In this document: piece after piece, positions 26,701 through 35,729 of the stretch | Layout of the letters: each line of letters opens with the position of its first letter | Position numbering within the stretch: the first letter of the stretch is position 1 | Source of the DNA: Lachnospiraceae bacterium | GTDB taxonomy: Bacteria > Bacillota > Clostridia > Lachnospirales > Lachnospiraceae | DNA: 64,000 nt | Reading direction: 5' to 3' | Assembly (NCBI GenBank): GCA_024403415.1 | Contig: JAKSRY010000006.1 | Location: 34,227-98,226 of the forward strand | Program-made: the position numbers and the translations under genes | Notes under the pieces: model-generated | The model's database searches: none | What the model saw: only the letters and a program-made list of their open reading frames with translations | Told to the model about the DNA's origin: nothing

Positions 26701-26924
26701 TTCATAGTTCTGTATCTTGGAATCATATCCTTAATACATCTTGTAAGAACGTGTCCTATATGAGGCTTTCCGTTAGCGGTCGGAGGTCCGTCATAAAATG
26801 TATAAGTAGGACATCCTTCTCTGATCTCCATACTCTTCTTAAAAATATCGTTATCGCGCCAAAACTTTTCTACAGATTTTTCACGATCGACAAAATTCAT
26901 GTCTGTTGAAACTTTTTCGTACAT
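23733..26924 (-). CDS. ileS: Isoleucyl-tRNA synthetase, type 2 (eukaryote-like)
   Basis: 1063 residues from the chosen start. Class I motifs are TFYDGPPTANGKPHIGHVLT (HIGH) and GEKMSKSKGNAIDP (KMSKS); WDTHGLPVELEVEK and the editing-domain WTTTPWTLPSN are present. The length, the FYDGPP...HIGH wording and the absence of a C-terminal zinc finger fit IleRS type 2, which in other bacteria is insensitive to mupirocin. It charges tRNA-Ile. The ATG at 26924 has AAGGA about 8 bases upstream; an in-frame ATG at 26951 has none. No T-box leader is visible in the 150 bases upstream. Confidence 0.95.
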   Translation of the reverse strand: MYEKVSTDMNFVDREKSVEKFWRDNDIFKKSMEIREGCPTYTFYDGPPTANGKPHIGHVLTRCIKDMIPRYRTMKGYMVPRKAGWDTHGLPVELEVEKLVGINGKDQIEAYGLDPFISKCKESVWKYKGMWEDFSGTVGFWADMDNPYVTYDDNFIESEWWALNEIWKKKLLYKGFKIVPYCPRCGTPLSSHEVAQGYKTLKERTAVVRFKMVGEDAYFLAWTTTPWTLPSNIALCVNPSETYAKVKAADGFTYIMAEPLLDTVLGSIEREEGTPAYEVLETYVGKDLEYKEYEPLYQCAKDAVDKQHKKGFFVYCDDYVTMGDGTGIVHIAPAFGEDDARVGRKYDAAFVQMVDDHGVMKPETPFAGQRCKPTQKEIDEGAVSCDPEVLKDLDARGILFSAPKVEHDYPHCWRCSTPLLYYARESWFIKMTAVKDDLVKNNKTVNWIPQSIGEGRFGNWLENIQDWGISRNRYWGTPLNIWECADCGYQDSIGSREELVEKSGNPAAKTVELHRPYIDEITCTCPKCGKTMKRVPEVIDCWFDSGAMPFAQHHYPFENKELFESQFPAAFISEAVDQTRGWFYSLMAESTLLFNKSPYENVIVLGLVLDENGEKMSKSKGNAIDPFDSLGQYGADAIRWYFYTNSAPWLPNRFYGKAVQEGQRKFLGTLWNTYAFFILYANIDDFDATKYTLDYDKLPVMDKWLLSKLNTAIREVDDNLNNYRIPEAGRVLDDFVDEMSNWYVRRCRERFWAKGMEQDKINAYMTLYTALVEISKCAAPMIPFMTEQIYQNLVRTNDKSAPLSIHLCDFPKVNEEWIDSELEKNMEAVLDVVVLGRAARNAANMKTRQPISAMYVKSDAALPKFFTDIIEEELNVKEVIFKEDVSDLTSYSFKPQLRTVGPKYGKQLGGIQKYLADIDGSAAMKSLETEGFISFDVNGVEVKLTKEDLLIDVSEKAGFVTEADNKITVVLDTNLTPELIEEGFVLEVISKIQTMRKDAGFEVMDRIKVGVKDNEKISAVVKNNFDAIASKVLADEIADGSVFAVSKEWNINGEKAVISVEKV

Positions 26925-27028
26925 TGCTTTAGTCCTTTCAAACAAAATCACAGTTTCCGTATTATAACCTAATAATTCAAATATTTTACACCATAACGCT
27001 TATTATTTGCAAGATAATTCAATAGCAA

Positions 27029-27055
27029 AAGGGAGCTGTAATAAACAGCCCCCTT
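27029..27055 (-). terminator. Terminator after the CAP-domain gene
   Basis: AAGGGAGCTG (27029-27038) pairs with CAGCCCCCTT (27046-27055) over 10 positions (one G-U) with a 7-base loop. It lies 47 bases after the CAP gene stop on the minus strand and is followed by TTGCTATTG. It separates this gene from ileS. Confidence 0.7.
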
Positions 27056-27101
27056 ATCATATATCATCTGTTTTTATGTTTTTACCAACAAAATCGGTTA
27101 A

Positions 27102-27818
27102 CTAACCAAGAAAACTTCCTACATAATATACGCTTCCATCAGGAGCAATGAACACTCCGATGCCTACATTCGTCATATATTTGCTCTCGAGAACCTCGCG
27201 GTGCTTGGTTGAATTAATCCATGCGTTGACAACTTCCTGCCCATCCATCATGCCGTTTGCAATAGTCTCACCTGCGGTATTGAAGTCCATTCCTTTGTCA
27301 TATATCGCAGTTTCAAAGCCTCGTCCATCCGGTCTGGTATGTGAAAACCTCTGCACTAATTCATTTGCTCTTTTGCATGCTGCTTCAAAAAGATATGGAT
27401 TCCACATAAGCGGAGGTAAGCCTTTACTGAGCCTGTGGTCATTTATGGCATTAAAAGCCTGCAAAGCAAGAGTGTTTACATCATATGCAGGAGCTTTTTT
27501 TGTATTAGTACCTTTATTTGTGATACTGTCACCCACTGTAACCGTTTTATTGTTTATATAACCAAACACATTATTATAAACAACCTTGTACCAACCGTTT
27601 TTCGTCTTCTCAACAGCTACAAGTTCAGTACCTTTTGCAGCAATTCCGATTGCCCTGTAGGCACGCCCCGGACCTATTCTTACATTAGAATCAACATTCA
27701 CTGTAATAATAAATGTGTTAACTGCTTCTGCATTAACCGATACTTTATTCCATGCTGCAAAAATCATGAAAGGTACCAAAAGCAGAAGTAATACTTTACT
27801 GATTAATTTTTTGCTCAT
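27102..27818 (-). CDS. Secreted SH3b-CAP (SCP/PR-1-like) protein
   Basis: 238 residues. The N-terminus is a signal peptide (LISKVLLLLLVPFMIFAAW, cleavage near NAEA). Residues 36-95 form a bacterial SH3 domain (VNVDSNVRIGPGRAYRAIGI and following), a cell-wall-binding type. Residues 113-238 are a CAP domain: LQAFNAINDHRLSKGLPPL, PYLFEAACKRANELV, FSHTRPDGRGFETA and the HREVLESKYMTNVGIGVF segment. It is related to YkwD-type proteins of Firmicutes; its activity is not known. A consensus promoter lies at 27879-27907 and a terminator at 27029-27055, so it is monocistronic. Confidence 0.9.
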   Translation of the reverse strand: MSKKLISKVLLLLLVPFMIFAAWNKVSVNAEAVNTFIITVNVDSNVRIGPGRAYRAIGIAAKGTELVAVEKTKNGWYKVVYNNVFGYINNKTVTVGDSITNKGTNTKKAPAYDVNTLALQAFNAINDHRLSKGLPPLMWNPYLFEAACKRANELVQRFSHTRPDGRGFETAIYDKGMDFNTAGETIANGMMDGQEVVNAWINSTKHREVLESKYMTNVGIGVFIAPDGSVYYVGSFLG

Positions 27819-27878
27819 TACCCACCATTACCCCAAATAGTTCGATAAATAAAGGCTTTAATTGCCTTGGTTTACATA

Positions 27879-27907
27879 ATTGTAAACCATCTACATCTTG
27901 ATGTCAA
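27879..27907 (-). promoter_or_regulatory. Consensus sigma-A promoter of the CAP-domain gene
   Basis: On the minus strand TTGACA (27907-27902), a 17-base spacer and TACAAT (27884-27879): perfect -35, five of six at -10. Start near 27872, leader of about 50 bases. The leader holds a short AAGGC...GCCTT hairpin followed by TTTATTT. Confidence 0.75.
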
Positions 27908-27947
27908 CACTCCTCCATGACCACAAGATGGGATAATGGTACCGGTT

Positions 27948-28457
27948 TTAGGCCTGTTCGGTGTCAGAATTCCAGCTTAATCTGTGAAGCTGCCCCTTCG
28001 AAGTCATATTTTCGAAATTGTTCTGTCTTAATGCTTCATAAAGAACAATGGCAACTGAATTTGAAAGATTTAATGATCTGATTTCATCAAGCATGGGAAT
28101 TCTGATACAGTTTTCTTCATTTTCCACAAGAATTTCTTCCGGAATTCCGGCAGATTCCTTTCCAAACATAATGAAATCATCCGGTCCAAACTGCACGTCC
28201 GTATAACTCTTCTTTGCCTTGGTGGTTGCCATCCAGACCTTTGCATCCGGGTTCAGTTTTTTGAATTCCTCGTAATTAACATATCTTGTTACCTTGAGTT
28301 TATCCCAATAGTCCATTCCTGCACGCTTAACAGTTTTATCGTTCAGAACAAACCCTAAAGGTTCTATCAGATGTAAATCTGTCCCTGTTGCAACACAGGT
28401 TCTTCCTATATTTCCTGTATTTGCCGGTATTTCCGGCTGATGAAGCAGTATATGCAT
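27948..28457 (-). CDS. trmL: tRNA (cytidine/uridine-34 2'-O) methyltransferase TrmL
   Basis: 169 residues, a SPOUT-class methyltransferase. Knot motifs are PEIPANTGNIGRTC at the N-terminus, FGKESAGIPEEIL and IPMLDEIRSLNLSNSVAIVL at the C-terminus. It methylates the ribose of the wobble base in tRNA-Leu. The ATG overlaps the stop codon of the upstream histidine kinase (TGATG), an unexpected but common kind of coupling in compact operons. No partner function with the kinase is implied. Confidence 0.92.
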   Translation of the reverse strand: MHILLHQPEIPANTGNIGRTCVATGTDLHLIEPLGFVLNDKTVKRAGMDYWDKLKVTRYVNYEEFKKLNPDAKVWMATTKAKKSYTDVQFGPDDFIMFGKESAGIPEEILVENEENCIRIPMLDEIRSLNLSNSVAIVLYEALRQNNFENMTSKGQLHRLSWNSDTEQA

Positions 28458-29893
28458 CAGATATCATCCTCACTTTCATCAGGTCCGTCAGTAACAGGCA
28501 GAGAAAAAATAAACTCCGATCCTATTCCTTCCGTACTGATTACATTTATATTCTCACCATGAGCTCTAATTATTTCTCTCGTAATCGAAAGACCAAGTCC
28601 GGTGCCCTTCTTGTCCTTACCTCTCGAAAGATCAGATTTATAAAATCTGTCAAATACCTGACTGAGCTGATCCTTTGGAATACCGATTCCGCTGTCTTTT
28701 ACGGAGACATATACTTTATTTTTCTTCTCTGAGGTTTCGATTTTAATAATTGATTCAGGATGCGAGAACTTAATCGCATTGTCAAGAAGGTTGTAAATTA
28801 CCTGCTTAATCTTTTCTGCATCGGCTTTAACATATAATTCTTCCCCACTGAGAATAAGTTCAACTGCAATTGTTTTCTTGATGCAGGAACCTTCGAAAGT
28901 CTCGGTAATGGCTCTGATTACTTTATTGATATCAAATTCCGATATATCAAGAAGCATACCTGCTGTATTCAGGTTATTAAGAGTCAGAAGACCATCCGTA
29001 AGCTTTTTAAGTCGCTCTGTCTCATTAAGAACAATTCCTAAATATTTATCATGCATTTCGACAGGAATAGTTCCATCCTTCATGGCTTCAAGATAGCCCT
29101 TTATGGAAGTAAGCGGCGATCTGAAATCATGAGATACATTCGCCACGAATTTCTTCTGATCATCTTCGGAACGCGCTATTTCCTGAGCCATATACGATAC
29201 TGTTGCTCCAAGATATCCTATTTCGTCATCTGAATCCATCTGAAGTTCATAATGCATATTCCCGGAAGCATACTGCTCGGTAGCTTCGGTTATTTTTCTG
29301 ATAGGACCATATACCACTTCCGTAAAGAAAATAAGTATTATCATCGACAATATGAACAGAATAAGAAGCACCATATAATCAATGATAAGCAGGCTGTTAA
29401 GTTCCTGCTCAATCTCCGTCATCGGATAATGTATTACTACATAGCCTTTAACCTTGAATTCTGCTGTTATAGGTGAAAAAACACTGAGATGTTCTTCTTC
29501 AAAATAATTGAAAAAGGTTCCTTCTGCATAGTTTTTTCCACCATAGACCGTAGGATCAAAGTTCTCTATCATTATCTCTGTCTCAACATCAATAGGATTG
29601 CGGGAACTCAGGATAAGTCTTCCAGAAGGGTTGATAATCCAAACCTCTGACTTCAGATACTGATCAAGTGCATCAAGTTGATTCTTAACGGTATCAAGAG
29701 CTGTATTATTGTTATAAAGATCTACTGCATAGGTATTCGCAACTACCGTGGCTGTCTCATACAGTTTTTCGGACTGGACGGTTATCAGATGGTCCTTGGT
29801 CATACTGCTGACAAAGGTTGCCACAAAGATGAAGCCAAATATACCGAATATCAAATATGCAAGCAGAAATTTTAAATATAATGTCTTTCGCAT
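28457..29893 (-). CDS. Two-component sensor histidine kinase (PhoR/ResE-like)
   Basis: 478 residues. Transmembrane helix near residues 7-30, an extracellular domain of about 130 residues, a second helix near 167-190, a HAMP linker, HisKA box SHDFRSPLTSIKGYLEAM and HATPase boxes (LLDNAIKFSHPE, DSGIGIPKDQ, GTGLGLSI). The upstream gene encodes its probable OmpR-type partner, 11 bases away. Signal unknown. It ends in a one-base overlap with trmL. Confidence 0.92.
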   Translation of the reverse strand: MRKTLYLKFLLAYLIFGIFGFIFVATFVSSMTKDHLITVQSEKLYETATVVANTYAVDLYNNNTALDTVKNQLDALDQYLKSEVWIINPSGRLILSSRNPIDVETEIMIENFDPTVYGGKNYAEGTFFNYFEEEHLSVFSPITAEFKVKGYVVIHYPMTEIEQELNSLLIIDYMVLLILFILSMIILIFFTEVVYGPIRKITEATEQYASGNMHYELQMDSDDEIGYLGATVSYMAQEIARSEDDQKKFVANVSHDFRSPLTSIKGYLEAMKDGTIPVEMHDKYLGIVLNETERLKKLTDGLLTLNNLNTAGMLLDISEFDINKVIRAITETFEGSCIKKTIAVELILSGEELYVKADAEKIKQVIYNLLDNAIKFSHPESIIKIETSEKKNKVYVSVKDSGIGIPKDQLSQVFDRFYKSDLSRGKDKKGTGLGLSITREIIRAHGENINVISTEGIGSEFIFSLPVTDGPDESEDDI

Positions 29894-29904
29894 ATTCTCA
29901 CTTA

Positions 29905-30606
29905 TTACTTAACTTCAAATTTGTAACCGATTCCCCAGATAGTTGCTATCTTCCAGCGGGAATGGTCGTTTATCTTTTCTCTGATACGTTTAATATGAAC
30001 ATCAACAGTTCTGGTATCTCCTATATACTCATATCCCCAGATCTGATCAAGGAGCTGCTCTCTTGTGAAAACATGATTGGGTGATGCAGCAAGGAAATAT
30101 AACAGTTCAAGCTCTTTTGGCGGCATATCAATTAAGTCGCCCATGTATTCCACGGCATAATTTGTAAGGTTAATCTTAAGATCAGGATAAGATACTTCCT
30201 TAACATCCTTCTCGTCCTGAACATTTCCGACATTTGTTTTACATCTTCGAAGGACTGCCTTAACCCTTGCTACAAGTTCTTTTGTATCGAAAGGCTTTTC
30301 CATGTAATCATCGGCCCCAAGCTCAAGACCGAGAACTTTATCAAATACCTCACCCTTTGCAGACAGCATAATAATCGGGACAGACATTGTTGCCCTAATT
30401 TCCCTGCATACTCCGTAACCATCAATTCCCGGAAGCATGATATCAAGAAGTATTAGGTCAGGCTTAAACTCTGAAACCATTTTAATGGCTGTTTCACCAT
30501 CGGGCGCTATCTTTGTTTCATAACATTCCTTTGTCATGTACAAAGATATAAGTTCTGCAATATTCTCATCATCATCAACTATAAGTATTCTTTGTTTGTT
30601 TATCAT
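29905..30606 (-). CDS. OmpR/PhoB family response regulator
   Basis: 233 residues. Receiver domain with acidic pocket (LIVDDDENIAELISLY), phospho-acceptor in DLILLDIMLPGIDGYG and Lys in YMEKPFDTKELVARV; then a winged-helix domain (LELLYFLAASPNHVFTREQL, VDVHIKRIREKI). It starts 11 bases before mutS2 ends and is followed by its probable kinase. AAGGGG precedes the ATG. Regulon unknown; it may simply follow mutS2 in the transcript. Confidence 0.93.
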   Translation of the reverse strand: MINKQRILIVDDDENIAELISLYMTKECYETKIAPDGETAIKMVSEFKPDLILLDIMLPGIDGYGVCREIRATMSVPIIMLSAKGEVFDKVLGLELGADDYMEKPFDTKELVARVKAVLRRCKTNVGNVQDEKDVKEVSYPDLKINLTNYAVEYMGDLIDMPPKELELLYFLAASPNHVFTREQLLDQIWGYEYIGDTRTVDVHIKRIREKINDHSRWKIATIWGIGYKFEVK

Positions 30607-30617
30607 GTCATTTCCCC

Positions 30618-32993
30618 TTACAAATTAACTATGGTAACACCGGCATCACCCTCACCATATTCCCCAAGTCTGAATTCGGTGACATACGGCTGTTTCTTTA
30701 AGTAACGCCATACAGCCTGTCTTAAAGTTCCGGTTCCTTTTCCGTGAATAACACGAACCTGACTCAGATGTGCAAGATTTGCATCATCCAGATATTTATC
30801 CAGCTCACTGAGCGCTTCATCTACTGTAAGTCCCAACAGATTTATTTCCGATGAAATGCTGTAAGCCTTCGCATTCTTTACAGATGCATTTGAACCCTGG
30901 GATTTAATCTTTGGAGTTTCGGGCGCAGCCTCAATTCTCATAAGATTGCTTAATTTAGCCTGAGTCCTTAATGCCCCGCACATAACATACAGATTACCCT
31001 TTGAATCAGGAAGTGAATTAACAGTTCCTTCCAGTCCCATATTAACAATCCTTACCGGATCACCAATTTTAACATCCTCCGGCTTAAGAATCTTCTGATT
31101 CTTTGGAACTTCCTTTTTAACTGCGGGAACCTGGTCCTTTTTATTAATGGAATTTCGGATTTTTTCTCTTTCCTTCTCAAGTTCCTTCATCGAAGCTCCC
31201 GGACCAACCTTTTGGAATATTCTTATTGTCTCATCCGCTTCGGCCTTTGCTTCCTGCAGAATTTCCTTAGCCCTGGCATTTGCTTCTCTTATAATGGCAT
31301 CTCTTCTGGCATCGATTTTTTCGTTCTTTGCATGAAGATTATCCTGTAATTCCTTAATCTTTGCTTTATATCTTGCAACCTCTTCTTTATCTTTTTCGAT
31401 TGTAACTCTGCTTGTTTCCAAATCTGCAATAAGATCCTCAAAGCTTCTTTGCGAAGATCCTATATGTTTTGTTGCATCCTCAATAATGTTCTTTGGCAGT
31501 CCAAGCTTTTCTGAAATTGCAAATGCATTACTCTTTCCCGGAATACCTATAAGAAGTCTGTAGGTTGGCGACAATGTCTCAACATCAAACTCCGAACAGG
31601 CATTTTCCACAAAAGGAGTAGATAACGCATATACCTTTAATTCGCTGTAGTGCGTGGTTGCAACAGTTCTTATACCTCTTGAATGAAGGTGATCCAGAAT
31701 AGAAATAGCAAGGGCAGCGCCTTCCGTAGGATCCGTTCCTGCTCCAAGTTCATCAAAAAGACATAACGAATCTTCATTGGCAAACTTGAGAATTGTAACT
31801 ATATTTTTCATATGAGACGAAAAAGTACTGAGACTCTGTTCAATACTCTGCTCATCACCTATGTCGGCAAATATTTTTGTAAAGACAGATAACTGACTCC
31901 TGTCAAGTGCCGGTATATGGAGTCCCGCCTGTCCCATAAGTGTCAGTAATCCGATTGTTTTAAGTGTTACTGTTTTTCCTCCGGTATTTGGACCCGTGAT
32001 TACAAGAAGGTCAAAATCATCTCCCAGTCTTACATCTATGGGAACGACCTTTTTCTTATCAAAAAGCGGATGTCTTCCTTTACGAATATTTATCTTTTTA
32101 TCCTTATTAAATACAGGTCTTGTCGCATTCATATCAAGCGCAAGCTTGGCCTTTGCAAATATGAAATCCAGCTGAGTCATAATTCTGACATTATCAGAGA
32201 GCGTCTCAACATATGCCTGGCATAATATTGATAATTCCTCAAGAACCTTCGCTATTTCTTCCTTTTCCTGAAGCTCCAGCTCCTTAATTTTATTATTAAG
32301 AGACACGATTGCCTGCGGTTCAATAAAGAAAGTTGATCCCGTAGATGACTGATCATGAATCATTCCCTTAACAGACGCTTTATATTCAGCTTTTATGGGA
32401 AAACAGTATCGTCCGTTTCTCTGCGTTACTACCGGCTCCTGAAGATAAGTTCTGAGGCTTCCGTTCAGCATGGAATTAAGCTCACTATGAATCTTATCTG
32501 CTGTAATAATCATACTTCTTCTGACTTCTCTTAATCCCGGAGAAGCCTGGTCAGATATTTCATCTTCAGAGATGATACAACGTGTTATTTCGTCAGATAC
32601 GCTTTTTAATGGGTCCAGTACATCGAAATAATCGGCAAGTGATTTTCTTGCATCATTATCCTCGCTGCTCTTTTCTCCATAAGCACATACCCTTCCAACA
32701 TTAACCAGTAAAGAAGCTATTCCCAAAAGCTCAGAAATCGAAAGTGTTGCTCCGACACTGAGACTTTTAACCGAATAACTGATATCCTTATTACTTCCAA
32801 AGCTGATACTGCCCCTTGCAATCAGCATCGAAAGTGCGTCTTCTGTTTCAGTCTGTGCTTTTTCTATATCATGGAGCTCTGTCATCGGATCGAGCTCATT
32901 ACAGATACGCTTACCGGGTTCTGAATCAGCTTTTTCGGTAAGCATCTGAACAATTTTTGTAAATTCTAATTTTTCTAATACCTTTTTATTCAT
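30618..32993 (-). CDS. mutS2: MutS2 family endonuclease/ATPase
   Basis: 791 residues. MutS core with Walker A ITGPNTGGKTVTLKTIGLL, the DELGAGTDPTEGAALA motif and ATTHYSELKVYA. Residues about 510-620 are a long charged coiled coil, followed by a KOW-like segment (KIGDPVRIVNMGLEGTVNSL) and a C-terminal Smr domain (VRVIHGKGTGTLRQAVW). Family members suppress recombination; in Bacillus MutS2 also acts on collided ribosomes. It precedes the two-component pair and follows the anti-sigma-like gene by 15 bases. Confidence 0.95.
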   Translation of the reverse strand: MNKKVLEKLEFTKIVQMLTEKADSEPGKRICNELDPMTELHDIEKAQTETEDALSMLIARGSISFGSNKDISYSVKSLSVGATLSISELLGIASLLVNVGRVCAYGEKSSEDNDARKSLADYFDVLDPLKSVSDEITRCIISEDEISDQASPGLREVRRSMIITADKIHSELNSMLNGSLRTYLQEPVVTQRNGRYCFPIKAEYKASVKGMIHDQSSTGSTFFIEPQAIVSLNNKIKELELQEKEEIAKVLEELSILCQAYVETLSDNVRIMTQLDFIFAKAKLALDMNATRPVFNKDKKINIRKGRHPLFDKKKVVPIDVRLGDDFDLLVITGPNTGGKTVTLKTIGLLTLMGQAGLHIPALDRSQLSVFTKIFADIGDEQSIEQSLSTFSSHMKNIVTILKFANEDSLCLFDELGAGTDPTEGAALAISILDHLHSRGIRTVATTHYSELKVYALSTPFVENACSEFDVETLSPTYRLLIGIPGKSNAFAISEKLGLPKNIIEDATKHIGSSQRSFEDLIADLETSRVTIEKDKEEVARYKAKIKELQDNLHAKNEKIDARRDAIIREANARAKEILQEAKAEADETIRIFQKVGPGASMKELEKEREKIRNSINKKDQVPAVKKEVPKNQKILKPEDVKIGDPVRIVNMGLEGTVNSLPDSKGNLYVMCGALRTQAKLSNLMRIEAAPETPKIKSQGSNASVKNAKAYSISSEINLLGLTVDEALSELDKYLDDANLAHLSQVRVIHGKGTGTLRQAVWRYLKKQPYVTEFRLGEYGEGDAGVTIVNL

Positions 32994-33008
32994 AACTTTC
33001 TATCTTTT

Positions 33009-33413
33009 TCATATTCCTTTTGCAAATGTAATCCTGTTCTCTCCATCTGCATATTCATAGGAAATATCGTCCATCATTTTTTTAACCATGAAGATACCCA
33101 GACCGCCTATAGGCCTTTCATCGGCATTAAGCGTCACATCGGGATCCTCCTTTATCAGCGGGTTATATTCAATTCCTTTGTCTGCCAGGGTAACGGACAC
33201 TCTGTTATTCTCAAAAACAAGAGTCACCTTAACATCTCCGCTGCCTTCAGGATATGCATAGCTTGCAACATTAACAAACAGCTCCTCAAAAGCAACCGAA
33301 ACATTGATTGCAATTTTCATTGGGCAATCGTTCTTTTCAAGAAATTCGTTTAAAAAATCGTTGGCAGACTCAAACTCTGAGATTTCAGCCCTAAAAATCT
33401 TTTCTTCCCTCAT
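33009..33413 (-). CDS. RsbW-like ATP-binding protein (HATPase_c_2)
   Basis: 134 residues. HATPase boxes: ISVAFEELFVNVASYAYPEG (N box with Glu-Glu-Leu...Asn), LADKGIEYNPL (Asp box) and ERPIGGLGIFMVKKMMD (G box), ending DDISYEYADGENRITF. This is the RsbW/SpoIIAB family, whose members bind sigma factors or phosphorylate STAS antagonists. No STAS or sigma gene is adjacent, so its target is unknown. It follows the alpha-galactosidase gene by 72 bases and precedes mutS2. Confidence 0.85.
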   Translation of the reverse strand: MREEKIFRAEISEFESANDFLNEFLEKNDCPMKIAINVSVAFEELFVNVASYAYPEGSGDVKVTLVFENNRVSVTLADKGIEYNPLIKEDPDVTLNADERPIGGLGIFMVKKMMDDISYEYADGENRITFAKGI

Positions 33414-33485
33414 ATATTTCTTCCAATAATAAATATATTTATATACCTAAATAAATACAGCTGATTAATAATAAAAGAATATGTC

Positions 33486-35690
33486 CTACGCTTCAATAAC
33501 GTGGATAAGCTTTGATACAAAATCACCATTTCTTAATGCCACCGGGATACCAACCTTTGACAGAATGTCTCCAGTATATTTTTCTTCAAATCCTTCCACC
33601 GTATATATCTTATCGGCCTGAAGACCTTTAAGCCTTATGAAATCTGTTCTCGAATTTGCTTTTGCCATTCCTCTTACAAAAATATACAGTGCCTCACCCT
33701 TATCTTTTGAAACCACGCCAAAACAGTCAAAATGACCGTTTTCACGAAGAGAGGCAATCCTGTAATAGTCCCCGCTTCTTACAAGTTCGTTATATTTGTG
33801 ATAAGTCTCTACCTGAGAGGGTATAAGATTTCTGTCTTCTTCAGAGATTCTTGTAACATCAAGCTCATATCCAAAGGTTCCGAATAATGCTACATTTCCA
33901 CGAGTCTCAAAAGGAGTATTTCTTCCGACTATATGATTCGGACAATCGGAAACATGTGCTCCCATTGAAGATAATGGATAAACAAGCGAGGTTCCTTCCT
34001 GAATTGAAAGTCTTTCGATTGCATCCGTATCATCAGAGCACCAAATCTGTGGGCTGTAATATAACATTCCGGGATCAAATCTTCCACCGCCGCCTGAGCA
34101 GTTTTCAAGTAAAAGATTCGGGAAATCCTGTAAGAGTCTTTCCTGAAGACTGTATACTCCAAGAACATATCTGTGAGACAGTTCTCCCATTCTCTCTGAA
34201 TCAAGATAATATGATCCCAGATCTGTAAGCTGTCTGTTCATATCCCATTTTACATATTCAATATTGGCGCTTTGGAGTATATCCACAACCTGCTTATATG
34301 TATATTCGACAACTTCCGGTCTGCTCATATCAAGAACATACTGATTTCTGCTTCGTACCGGAACTCTTCCCGGAATTGCAATTGCCCAGTCCGGATGCTC
34401 ACGATATAAATCAGAATCCGGGCTTATCATTTCAGGCTCAAACCATATACCAAATTTAAGTCCAAGTTTATTTACCTCATCAACAAGATACTTAAGACCG
34501 CCTTTAAGCTTTTCCTCGTTAACCTTCCAGTCGCCAAGTGCCCTGTTGTCATCAAATCTGTTTCCAAACCAGCCATCATCCATAACCAGCATTTCGATTC
34601 CGCATTTTGAAGCTTCCCTGGCAATGGAAACTAGCTTATCGGTATCAAAGTCAAAATATGTGGCCTCCCAGTTGTTAATAAGAACCGGTCTCGGCATATT
34701 TTTATAAGGACTTCTTATGAGATTCTGTCTGTACAAATCATGGAAAGTTCTTGTCATATGACCTGTACCTTCCCCTGAATATACCATTACAACTTCAGGA
34801 GCATTAAATACCTCTCCCTTATCAAGCTTCCATTTGAAATTCTCAGGATGAATACCCATTGTAACGCGGACATTATCAAACTGGTCTTTAGCTGCCGAAG
34901 CCATAAAATTACCTGAATAAACAAAGTTCATTCCATAAACTTCGCCGTATTCGTCGAATGCAGAAGCAGTCTTAATCATAAGAAAAGGATTATCCTGATG
35001 AGAGGACTCACCCCTTTTTGATCCAAAAATCATACTGTTATGAGTCAGTTTCTGACTTTCGATTCTTCTCTCTCTTGCCCATGAGCCATGCAGAGTAACA
35101 GTCTCAAAATCCCTGTCTTTCATATCAAGGCAGGCACTTAATACCCTGGTCAAATATATACTTTCTTCCGACTCATTGATAATTCTTACAGAACGGGTAA
35201 TAACGTCCAGCTTCTTAAAAGCAGTATATATTAAATCTACCTTCAGCCCTAATACCTTATCTTCACAATGCAGAATAAGTGTGTCGGCTTCAGTTTTGTC
35301 AGCAAAAGTAGCCGGCAACCCCGGAATCTCATTCTTTCCTTCCACAATGTCAAAGGATGCGAATGTCAGTCCTACGGCATTATATCCCTTCAGACTTTCA
35401 ACCCCAAGACATATTTCCCTGTAATCTCCAAGTCCCTGCGTCGGATATTCGACAGGAATACTGTCTACTATTGACCCCCTGTCTCTGTTGTTCTTACTTG
35501 GAACAAAAGGAGCCTCCGTAAAAGGAGTAAGCGCGGATATATTTATATCATTAATATGTTCCCCATAATATAAATGACCGACAATACCCTCTTCATCTAC
35601 TATCCCGATACAGTAAGAGGACTTTGGTGTATCAAGCTTGAATATCTTTTTAATCTGACTGTCCTTGCAGTCAATATATGTAATAGCCAC
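33486..35690 (-). CDS. Alpha-galactosidase, GH36
   Basis: 734 residues, the usual size for cytoplasmic GH36 enzymes. An N-terminal beta-sandwich is followed by the barrel: NNWEATYFDFDTDKL, LVMDDGWFGNRFDDNRALGD, GIWFEPEMISPDSDLY, the nucleophile in YVKWDMNRQLTD and the acid/base in WCSDDTDAIERL, with LLENCSGGGGRFDPGML. It removes terminal alpha-1,6-galactose, for example from raffinose and melibiose. No signal peptide and no transporter or regulator is adjacent. It lies 39 bases after the cNMP-sensor-like gene. Confidence 0.95.
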   Translation of the reverse strand: MAITYIDCKDSQIKKIFKLDTPKSSYCIGIVDEEGIVGHLYYGEHINDINISALTPFTEAPFVPSKNNRDRGSIVDSIPVEYPTQGLGDYREICLGVESLKGYNAVGLTFASFDIVEGKNEIPGLPATFADKTEADTLILHCEDKVLGLKVDLIYTAFKKLDVITRSVRIINESEESIYLTRVLSACLDMKDRDFETVTLHGSWARERRIESQKLTHNSMIFGSKRGESSHQDNPFLMIKTASAFDEYGEVYGMNFVYSGNFMASAAKDQFDNVRVTMGIHPENFKWKLDKGEVFNAPEVVMVYSGEGTGHMTRTFHDLYRQNLIRSPYKNMPRPVLINNWEATYFDFDTDKLVSIAREASKCGIEMLVMDDGWFGNRFDDNRALGDWKVNEEKLKGGLKYLVDEVNKLGLKFGIWFEPEMISPDSDLYREHPDWAIAIPGRVPVRSRNQYVLDMSRPEVVEYTYKQVVDILQSANIEYVKWDMNRQLTDLGSYYLDSERMGELSHRYVLGVYSLQERLLQDFPNLLLENCSGGGGRFDPGMLYYSPQIWCSDDTDAIERLSIQEGTSLVYPLSSMGAHVSDCPNHIVGRNTPFETRGNVALFGTFGYELDVTRISEEDRNLIPSQVETYHKYNELVRSGDYYRIASLRENGHFDCFGVVSKDKGEALYIFVRGMAKANSRTDFIRLKGLQADKIYTVEGFEEKYTGDILSKVGIPVALRNGDFVSKLIHVIEA

Positions 35691-35729
35691 TATTTTTCTC
35701 CTATAAGACTAAGTATCTGTACAAATATA

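Noticed and set aside
26952-27028. T-box leader before ileS
   Set aside because: No AGGGTGGNACCGCG-like antiterminator sequence and too little space.
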